Shown here piece by piece: positions 1-5,439 of a stretch of 6,045 nucleotides of DNA. Position numbers and translations under genes: made by a program. How positions within the stretch are numbered: the first letter of the stretch is position 1; each line of letters starts with the position of its first letter. The DNA is from Clostridia bacterium (GTDB taxonomy: Bacteria > Bacillota > Clostridia > Oscillospirales > CAG-272). The stretch is from the NCBI GenBank assembly GCA_017452215.1, contig JAFTMU010000314.1, positions 1-6,045 of the forward strand, in the 5' to 3' direction. The notes beneath the pieces are model-generated. The model had not been told where the DNA came from. It worked only from the letters and a program-made list of their open reading frames with translations, and made no database searches.

Positions 1-1
1 G

Positions 2-280
2 TTCGGGCAACCGTATCTCTCTGCCTTCTACGTCAATGCGGGAAGCAACGAGATCTTCCTGTTCTGCCTGATCGCACTGTTTCTGCTTTTCTCTGCCTTT
101 GCGGCAGGGGAAGCAAGAAAGATCTATCACGTTTACGCAAATAAAAACGCCGATTCCTCGTATACGGTATCCCTGTCCCTTGGGGAGACACCGAAGCAGA
201 TCCTTTGGTCCTTGCTCTCGCCTGTCAGCGCCGTGTGCGCAGTGGTTTGGTTGATCACGGTGATCGTTACTCTGGTTTGA
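2..280 (+). CDS. C-terminal part of an unidentified membrane protein (5' end outside the window)
   Basis: The frame starting at base 2 is open for 92 codons and ends at TGA (278-280). I do not recognise the family. Two hydrophobic stretches are visible: residues about 18-36 of the fragment (IFLFCLIALFLLFSAFAAG) and about 70-92 (ending VVWLITVIVTLV). The protein stops right after the second, so it probably ends in or just at the membrane. Between them lies a polar loop of about 33 residues with several Lys and Arg (EARKIYHVYANKNADSS). The pcrA start lies 14 bases downstream, so the two are probably one transcript. The promoter and N-terminus are outside the window. It could be a subunit of a multi-pass transporter or an envelope protein; nothing here decides that. 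That it is coding is supported by the clean open frame and by a stop placed just before the next ribosome binding site. Confidence 0.7.
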   Translation, partial: FGQPYLSAFYVNAGSNEIFLFCLIALFLLFSAFAAGEARKIYHVYANKNADSSYTVSLSLGETPKQILWSLLSPVSAVCAVVWLITVIVTLV

Positions 281-283
281 TTG

Positions 284-289
284 AAAGGA
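284..289 (+). promoter_or_regulatory. Ribosome binding site of pcrA
   Basis: AAAGGA lies 5 bases before the ATG at 295. It decides the start: the same frame is open back to a TTG at 205, but that would add 30 residues that overlap the upstream gene and do not resemble a helicase N-terminus. The ATG product begins MQPIEQRYLA and reaches the Q motif after about 22 residues, as is normal for PcrA. Confidence 0.75.
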
Positions 290-294
290 TTTTT

Positions 295-2802
295 ATGCAA
301 CCCATTGAACAACGCTATCTTGCCATTAAGCGAAAGCTATTTGAAAAAGCATATCAAGGGCTCAACGAGCGCCAGCGTGAGGCGGTTTTCACCGTTAACG
401 ATCCTCTTCTCGTTTTAGCGGGAGCGGGGAGCGGTAAGACCACAGTGCTGGTGCGCCGTATTGCGTTTATCATTCGCTACGGCAATGCCTATTTCAGCGA
501 TTATATTCCTTACGGGACCGATGCTGCCCGTGTGGGAGAATTGGAAAGCGCTTTGGTATTGCAGCCCGAGGCGATCGAGCAGCATATTCTGCCGCAGTTT
601 TCCAGCAATGCCTGCGAGCCTTACCGTATTCTTGCCATCACCTTTACCAACAAGGCGGCGAATGAGATCAAGGAGCGGCTTGCGAGAATGTTTCCCGAGG
701 ATCCTGTCACGGCGGGGGACATCTGGGCGGGGACCTTTCACTCGATCTGCGTCCGCATTCTGCGCCAGCACGGTGAAAGGATGGGGTACCGTTCGGGTTT
801 TACCATTTACGATGCCGACGACACGAAAAAGGCGATGATCGCCGCCATGAAGCGGTGCGGGATCGATGAAAAGCTCCTGCCCGTCAAGGGGGTTGTCAAT
901 GCAGTCAGCCGTGCAAAGGACAGGCTACTGACGCCTGATGATTTTGCCATGGAGGCGGGGCAGGATTTCAGACAAAAGCAAGTTGCTCGGGTATATGAGG
1001 CGTATCAGCAGATCCTCAGGGAATCCAATGCCCTGGACTTTGACGATATCATCATGCAAACGGTACTGCTGTTTGAAAAGTATCCCGAGGTTGCCGAGGC
1101 GTATCAGCGCAGGTTCCGTTACGTTTGTGTGGACGAGTTTCAGGATACCAACGTGGCGCAGATGCGCTTGACGGCGATCCTTTCCAAGGGGCACAACAAC
1201 CTGATGGTGGTAGGTGATGATGACCAAAGCATCTACCGCTTCCGGGGCGCTACCATTGAAAATATTCTGACCTTTGACAAGCTCTATCCAAATGCCAAGA
1301 CCGTAAAATTGGAGCAGAATTACCGTTCTACGCAAAACATTCTTGATGCCGCCAATGCGGTGATCTCCAATAATGCAGGCAGAAAAGGCAAAAAGCTTTG
1401 GACGGCGGCGGGAGAGGGCGCAAAGATACAGATCAAGCTTTGTGACGATCAGAACATGGAGGCGAGATTCCTTGTGGACACCGTTGCGGAAACGGTGGCC
1501 AAAAAGGAAGCTACGTACCGTGATTTTGCTATTCTTTACCGCACCAATGCACAGGCGAACAGCATTGAAAAGGCCTTTGCACGGGCAGCGGTGCCGTACC
1601 GTGTGCTGGGAGGCACTCGCTTTTCGGATCGCAAGGAGATCCGTGACGCCGTTGCCTATTTGCAGCTGATCAGCAATCATGACGACAATGCACGGCTTAA
1701 CCGTATTATCAACGAGCCCAGGCGCAAGATCGGCGCCAAGACCCTGGAGGCGGTTGCTTTGATTGCCGAGGAGGAGCGGTGCAGTCAATTTTCCGTAATT
1801 GAGCGGGCGGCGTCCTATACGGCGCTCAAAAACAGCGCTCCCATGCTTTTGCAGTTTGCAGAGGTGATCAACGGACTGACCGAAGCTGCCGCACGGGTGC
1901 GCCTTGACGTTTTGTTTGATATGATGCTGGACCGCACGGGATATCGGCAGATGCTGGTGGCGGCAGGCGAGGAGGAAGCCGAGCGGCTGGAAAACCTGGA
2001 CGAGTTCAAGTCGGGCATTCTGGAATATTTGAAGGATGCCGAGGAGCCTACGCTGACGGGCTTTTTGGAGGAGACGGCGCTGGTTGCGGACGTAGACAGA
2101 TACGACGAAAGTGCCGATGCGGTGGTGATGATGACCATCCACAGCGCCAAGGGCTTGGAGTTTCCCATCGTTCTTTTGCCCGGTATGGAGGAGGGGCTAT
2201 TCCCCGGAATGCAGACCATTACGGCGGGGGAGAGCGATATGGAGGAGGAGCGGAGATTGGCGTACGTTGCCATTACCCGTGCCAAGCGACAGCTTTACAT
2301 CCTGCATACACGCAATCGCTTGCTCTACGGACAAACCATGTACAATCCCATTTCACGATTTGTCAGCGAGATCCCGTCCTCTCTTGTGGAGAAGCTGGAT
2401 CGGAGTGAGGCGGAGGCAGTTCGGGTGAATCCTTTTGGCGGATATGGCGGTTATCGCTCGGCGTATGGGGCGAGAGGGGCAGAGGCTCCTGTGTCACAAA
2501 AGCGCACCTACTATTCCGAGAGCGCCTATCCGTCGGCTTCCCGTGGGACGCCCATCAAAAAAGAGGCGGCGCCCAGATCCTCGGCAGAGAGGATCACTGT
2601 TGGTACAGCGGCAAAGCCTGTTCGCACGGGCGGCGCAAGGGAGCGCTTCTCGGCGGGAGACCGAGTGCGACATCTGAATTTTGGCGAGGGGGAGATCCTC
2701 TCGGTCAAGCCTATGGGGGCGGATATTCTCTACGAGATCGCCTTTGACAGGGTGGGAACCAAAAAGCTGATGGCGACCTATGCTAAATTGACGAAGATTT
2801 AA
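295..2802 (+). CDS. pcrA: ATP-dependent 3'-5' DNA helicase PcrA/UvrD (superfamily 1A)
   Basis: This 835-residue cytoplasmic helicase uses ATP to unwind DNA 3' to 5'. Family roles are nucleotide excision and mismatch repair, removal of RecA filaments, rolling-circle plasmid replication and resolving transcription-replication conflicts. All SF1A motifs are present in order: Q motif LNERQREAV (23-31), Walker A AGAGSGKTT (42-50), Ia AITFTNKAA (114-122), Ib GTFHS (146-150), Walker B DEFQD (280-284), III GDDDQSIYRFRGA (307-319), IV QNYRST (341-346), V TIHSAKGLEFP (614-624) and VI AYVAITRAKRQL (656-667). A Gly/Tyr/Ser/Ala-rich, probably disordered linker (about 710-780) leads to a small C-terminal domain (about 784-835, GDRVRHLNFGEGEI). 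This matches the PcrA tail that binds RNA polymerase and separates PcrA from Rep. Length exceeds the usual 720-740 residues, because of an insertion of about 40 residues between Walker A and motif Ia (about 62-109) and the long linker. It sits 14 bases after an upstream membrane-protein gene. No catalytic residue is missing. Confidence 0.97.
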   Translation: MQPIEQRYLAIKRKLFEKAYQGLNERQREAVFTVNDPLLVLAGAGSGKTTVLVRRIAFIIRYGNAYFSDYIPYGTDAARVGELESALVLQPEAIEQHILPQFSSNACEPYRILAITFTNKAANEIKERLARMFPEDPVTAGDIWAGTFHSICVRILRQHGERMGYRSGFTIYDADDTKKAMIAAMKRCGIDEKLLPVKGVVNAVSRAKDRLLTPDDFAMEAGQDFRQKQVARVYEAYQQILRESNALDFDDIIMQTVLLFEKYPEVAEAYQRRFRYVCVDEFQDTNVAQMRLTAILSKGHNNLMVVGDDDQSIYRFRGATIENILTFDKLYPNAKTVKLEQNYRSTQNILDAANAVISNNAGRKGKKLWTAAGEGAKIQIKLCDDQNMEARFLVDTVAETVAKKEATYRDFAILYRTNAQANSIEKAFARAAVPYRVLGGTRFSDRKEIRDAVAYLQLISNHDDNARLNRIINEPRRKIGAKTLEAVALIAEEERCSQFSVIERAASYTALKNSAPMLLQFAEVINGLTEAAARVRLDVLFDMMLDRTGYRQMLVAAGEEEAERLENLDEFKSGILEYLKDAEEPTLTGFLEETALVADVDRYDESADAVVMMTIHSAKGLEFPIVLLPGMEEGLFPGMQTITAGESDMEEERRLAYVAITRAKRQLYILHTRNRLLYGQTMYNPISRFVSEIPSSLVEKLDRSEAEAVRVNPFGGYGGYRSAYGARGAEAPVSQKRTYYSESAYPSASRGTPIKKEAAPRSSAERITVGTAAKPVRTGGARERFSAGDRVRHLNFGEGEILSVKPMGADILYEIAFDRVGTKKLMATYAKLTKI

Positions 2803-2818
2803 AGAGTATAAATGCTTT

Positions 2819-2858
2819 TGCGGGGGAGAAACTTTTCGAGAAAAGTTTCTCCCCCGCA
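2819..2858 (+). terminator. Perfect 18-bp stem-loop after pcrA, possible terminator
   Basis: Bases 2819-2836 and 2841-2858 are exact reverse complements around a CGAG loop; the core reads CGGGGGAGAAACTTTT on the left arm. The stem starts 17 bases after the pcrA stop codon, the usual place for an intrinsic terminator. However, the T5 run (2863-2867) is separated from the stem by CCCC rather than touching it, so termination is likely but not certain. The strong symmetry and the G/C tract also resemble dispersed intergenic hairpin repeats of Clostridia, which is an alternative or additional identity. Confidence 0.6.
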
Positions 2859-2889
2859 CCCCTTTTTCAAAAGCTTTTGAAACGTGGGG
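2859..2889 (+). repeat. Second inverted repeat directly after the first stem-loop
   Basis: The bases TTTCAAAAG (2865-2873) and CTTTTGAAA (2874-2882) form a perfect 18-base palindrome. Outside it CCCC (2859-2862) can pair with GGGG (2886-2889) across a small internal loop (TT against CGT). The element abuts the previous stem-loop without spacing, so the two probably belong to one repeat unit. The innermost pairs cannot form in a hairpin, so the folded stem would be a little shorter than the palindrome. Confidence 0.55.
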
Positions 2890-3035
2890 GTATAAGAATA
2901 GATTTGTTAGTTTGGTGCGCTGTACCAAGCTCCCCCAAAGGGGTGAAAGCGATATTTTTTACCACCTTTTATTCCAATGCAGAGATTTGTGCAAAGGGTA
3001 CAATAAAGTGATGGAAAATTGTGCAAAAATCACGA
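2890..3035. other. AT-rich intergenic stretch between the hairpin block and the promoter
   Basis: I see no gene here on either strand. Two small inverted repeats occur: TTGGT/ACCAA (2912-2916 and 2924-2928), then CCCC-AAA-GGGG (2933-2943) with flanking GCT/AGC (2929-2931 and 2948-2950). A run of six T follows at 2955-2960. These could be a degraded dispersed element or a weak second termination signal. The right half holds the direct repeats listed separately. Confidence 0.4.
2987..3027 (+). repeat. Pair of TTGTGCAAA direct repeats upstream of the promoter
   Basis: TTGTGCAAA occurs at 2987-2995 and again at 3019-3027, 32 bases apart, about three helical turns. Each copy is nearly palindromic (TTG..CAA half-sites). 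The second ends 8 bases before the -35 box, a position suited to a regulator. They may be operator sites for the surface-protein promoter, but no binding protein can be named and chance is possible in AT-rich DNA. Confidence 0.35.
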
Positions 3036-3065
3036 TTGACAAAAATCGAAGATGCGTGGTATAAT
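3036..3065 (+). promoter_or_regulatory. Consensus sigma-A promoter with extended -10
   Basis: The -35 box TTGACA (3036-3041) and the -10 box TATAAT (3060-3065) are both exact consensus, with an 18-base spacer. TGG directly before the -10 (3057-3059) makes it an extended -10. Transcription should start near 3071-3073 and run into the surface-protein gene. This is the only strong promoter I find in the window, and it predicts high expression unless repressed or attenuated. Confidence 0.85.
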
Positions 3066-3121
3066 ATGTATGATTAAGCAGTATTAACCGTACTGTGTCA
3101 AATGGAAATAATTGGTTATCT

Positions 3122-3141
3122 CTTTGAGGGTACCCTCAAAG
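3122..3141 (+). repeat. Perfect 20-base palindrome in the leader
   Basis: CTTTGAGGGTACCCTCAAAG equals its own reverse complement. As RNA it gives an 8-bp stem with a GUAC loop. A T5 run follows after CCG (3145-3149), so it has the shape of a weak terminator or attenuator. As DNA it could be a binding site for a dimeric protein or an element end. Confidence 0.6.
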
Positions 3142-3142
3142 C

Positions 3143-3169
3143 CGTTTTTGGCGAAAAACGCCAAAAACG
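3143..3169 (+). repeat. 11-bp hairpin with A5 loop in the leader
   Basis: CGTTTTTGGCG (3143-3153) and CGCCAAAAACG (3159-3169) pair perfectly around AAAAA. It begins one base after the preceding palindrome. Its left arm contains the T5 run that would serve as the terminator tail of that palindrome, so the two structures could influence each other. Confidence 0.6.
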
Positions 3170-3318
3170 ATGAGCTTCGGTTGTCAACACGCTCCCCCTT
3201 GACGATAAAGGTCCTGGGGCTAAGCGAGCTGGCCGGGGCAGGGGAAGACAAAGGGACGGTTATTTTTGTTTGGGTCACCATAAACGGATGAGAAGCACGT
3301 CCGTCAAAAAAATTAAGC

Positions 3319-3324
3319 AAGGAG
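3319..3324 (+). promoter_or_regulatory. Ribosome binding site of the surface-protein gene
   Basis: AAGGAG lies 9 bases before ATG 3334. It is a near-perfect match to the 16S rRNA 3' end and fixes the start, which is confirmed by the signal peptide that begins right there. Confidence 0.85.
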
Positions 3325-3333
3325 AAAAAAGCT

Positions 3334-5439
3334 ATGAAAATCAGAAACACAAGCAGAATCATCGCATTTGCTTTGGCTCTTGTGATGATCGTTCCTCTGA
3401 TTAGCGTCCCCACGTTTGCGGCAGATGCAACTGCCCAAAACGCTGCTGCTTCGACTCTTTATTCTCAAGATTTTGAGAAACAGGGTTTGGAGACCAGCGA
3501 TGTGACAGTTGATAAGATCAACGGCACAAGCATCGTTGAAGCAGCAGACACAAAGCACGGTAATGTTTATCAGCTTTCTTCCAAAATTCCCGAAGAACTG
3601 AAAAACGTATATTACCTGTACGTAGACGGCAAATACACAAAGCTGGAAGACGTTGCCCCTGATGCTGATGGAAAAATCACTGTTACGCAGGGCGAGCAGA
3701 CGATCGTTGGTGTTGTAAATACCGATGGCTTTAGCACCAAGGCAGAGATCGACGGTGCTACTGCTACTAACAACACCTATATCGTAAACGGTCAGATGTA
3801 TGCGGCAAGAGAAGGCATGAATCCTATCGTTACTCCCAACTATCTGGCAACCCCCGATTACAAGACAGACCGCTTGGCGTTCTCGGTGGATTACTACTTT
3901 GGCGCAGGCTACGGCGCAGAGTCTGACATGCGTTTGTCCGGTGATAACGGCAAGGCAATCGACCTGCTGAGCTTTGTTCCCAACACCACGAACGGTACCG
4001 TTACCATTCGTGTTCATAGCGGTGCATGTAACACGAGCGGCAATAGTGGATACATTGTTTATCCGTACAATGATGGCTACCAGTTGCATGGTGCTTGGAC
4101 GACCGGTGCAAAGACTATCAATGCTAACACGTGGGTCAACGTGAAGATCATTGTTGATTTTACCACGGGTAGCTTTGCTATTTACCTTGACGACGTGCTT
4201 TGGCAGATCCGTCAAGAGTATACTTGGAGAACGAATGCATATACCTCTACGGGTATGAAGGGCAATTCCTGGAACTTTATCCAGATCAACAGAGGAAAGA
4301 ACCCCAGCGTTTACAACGCAGAGAACTCCTACATTCAGGTGGATAACATTGCCATCTACGACGATGCTGAGATCTCCAAGCTTGGTTTGTTCAACGGTCT
4401 AAACGAGAACTTTGAGAGCTATACGTTTGGCAACAACTACGATTCTACCGGTTATTATGCCAACAGCGCAGCAGGCTATACCATTCAAAACGGTACCGCC
4501 AGCAACACCTCTAAGGTTTGGGATATTGGTAATGCCAGCGGTTCTTATGACAAGGGCTGGACCATTAACCATGAGATTTTGAGCTCCGTTGTCACGCCCG
4601 AACTCGTTTTCGAGGCAGATTACTTTATTGGAAAGAATTCCACCGGTGTGGAATTGACCTCCGAGTTTGTTCTTTCTTTCTATAACGTAGATGGCTCTGC
4701 AGCTGTATCGAGAACAGCATTTATGTCTCCCTTTACTATCTCCTACGGAGCAAATGCAACCACTGCAACTCTGAAGGCTAACGCTCAAAACTCTGTTACA
4801 AACAGCTCTACCGTTCTTCCTGTTGACGAGTGGTTTACGCTCAGTGTAGCAGTAAATATGAGAACCGGATACTTTGAAATCTACGTCAACGGCGATTTGG
4901 CGCAGAGCGCAAGACTGTACCGTGGCGGCTACGCAACCGGATTTACCGTAATGCCCGGCTCTTGGTCGGCAGGTAAGCACAAGGTTTCCGGCGGTTATTC
5001 CGGTGAATTGCAGATCGATAACATGAAGATCTACGAGGGTAGCGTTCCTACCAATTACGTAGCTAATGCATATGCGGAAGATTACACGGGCGACACTACC
5101 GTAACCGGAACCAATGCAGTGATCGAGAATGATACTGCAAAGATCGTGAACCACTACAATGATGCTGTGAAGGCACAAAACCCCGGCTATGTTTACGGCG
5201 CAGACAATAAGGTTGTTCTTTCTGCAAAGTATAACATCAATAACCTCTCCAATCAGGCAAGCCATTTGACCTCTCAGTTCGGCGGAAGCTACCGCACGGC
5301 AGACGGTACTTTGAAGAGTAGTTCTTACATTGGTTTGTATATGATTTGGTGTGATGCAAACGAGAATACTACCTATACAAACGGCTATGCACGTTTGCAG
5401 ATTTCCGGCAGCAATGCTACCTACTATATCAAAGAATGA
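3334..5439 (+). CDS. Secreted multi-module LamG/ConA-like surface protein, ended by an in-frame TGA
   Basis: The 701-residue frame starts with a Sec signal peptide: basic MKIRNTSR, a hydrophobic core (about 9-24), and a likely cleavage after VPTFA (29). The mature part is rich in Asn, Thr, Ser, Gly and Tyr, typical of extracellular beta-proteins. I see three divergent beta-sandwich modules. Module 1 (about 41-345) opens at YSQDFE and closes with IQVDNIAIYDD. Module 2 (about 356-570) opens at LNENFESY and closes with LQIDNMKIYEG. Module 3 begins near 578 (AYAEDYTG) and is cut at codon 702. Each has a core like DEWFTLSVAVNMRTGYFEIYV (499-518 in module 2; NTWVNVKIIVDFTTGSFAIYL in module 1). This pattern fits LamG/concanavalin-A-like sugar-binding or adhesion modules; no catalytic site is recognisable. 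The family is inferred from pattern only. Its own promoter and leader make it a separate unit from pcrA. The TGA lies mid-module, so this product would lack half of module 3 and any cell-wall anchor. Confidence 0.8.
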   Translation: MKIRNTSRIIAFALALVMIVPLISVPTFAADATAQNAAASTLYSQDFEKQGLETSDVTVDKINGTSIVEAADTKHGNVYQLSSKIPEELKNVYYLYVDGKYTKLEDVAPDADGKITVTQGEQTIVGVVNTDGFSTKAEIDGATATNNTYIVNGQMYAAREGMNPIVTPNYLATPDYKTDRLAFSVDYYFGAGYGAESDMRLSGDNGKAIDLLSFVPNTTNGTVTIRVHSGACNTSGNSGYIVYPYNDGYQLHGAWTTGAKTINANTWVNVKIIVDFTTGSFAIYLDDVLWQIRQEYTWRTNAYTSTGMKGNSWNFIQINRGKNPSVYNAENSYIQVDNIAIYDDAEISKLGLFNGLNENFESYTFGNNYDSTGYYANSAAGYTIQNGTASNTSKVWDIGNASGSYDKGWTINHEILSSVVTPELVFEADYFIGKNSTGVELTSEFVLSFYNVDGSAAVSRTAFMSPFTISYGANATTATLKANAQNSVTNSSTVLPVDEWFTLSVAVNMRTGYFEIYVNGDLAQSARLYRGGYATGFTVMPGSWSAGKHKVSGGYSGELQIDNMKIYEGSVPTNYVANAYAEDYTGDTTVTGTNAVIENDTAKIVNHYNDAVKAQNPGYVYGADNKVVLSAKYNINNLSNQASHLTSQFGGSYRTADGTLKSSSYIGLYMIWCDANENTTYTNGYARLQISGSNATYYIKE

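Larger units (their letters stand above)
3072..3333 (+). promoter_or_regulatory. Long structured 5' leader of the surface-protein gene
   Basis: About 260 bases separate the predicted transcription start from the ATG at 3334. Near the 5' end CAGTA/TACTG (3079-3083 and 3091-3095) can pair. A palindrome and a hairpin follow at 3122-3169. Near the 3' end, GACGG (3255-3259) and ACGGA (3284-3288) could each pair with the same CGTCCGTC segment (3298-3305), giving mutually exclusive folds shortly before the ribosome binding site. I do not recognise a known riboswitch: the conserved cores of the cyclic-di-GMP classes are not evident. The middle part (3112-3291) is open in one + frame and also on the - strand, but no ATG start is visible in the + frame. 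It may be inserted repeat DNA rather than an evolved leader. Confidence 0.5.

Noticed and set aside
205..294. Longer pcrA frame starting at TTG 205
   Set aside because: The extra 30 residues overlap the upstream membrane-protein frame and lack helicase similarity. ATG 295 has a good ribosome binding site and gives a normal N-terminus.
925..2142. 405-codon - strand frame inside pcrA
   Set aside because: It lies entirely antisense to conserved helicase motifs and has no family resemblance.
2999..3004. TACAAT as a second -10 box
   Set aside because: There is no acceptable -35 hexamer at the right distance upstream, and the consensus promoter lies only 60 bases further on.
3072..3333. Cyclic-di-GMP or other known riboswitch in the leader
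   Set aside because: I could not find the conserved core sequences of the common classes, and the G-rich middle part looks more like repeat or coding-remnant DNA.
3313..4215. 300-codon open frame on the - strand over the start of the surface-protein gene
   Set aside because: It is the same antisense artefact. It also covers the ribosome binding site and signal peptide of the real gene.
5437..5439. Alternative genetic code with TGA as a sense codon
   Set aside because: TGA ends the upstream gene just before the pcrA binding site, Trp is encoded by TGG throughout, and PcrA is Firmicutes-like, so a genome-wide recoding is unlikely.
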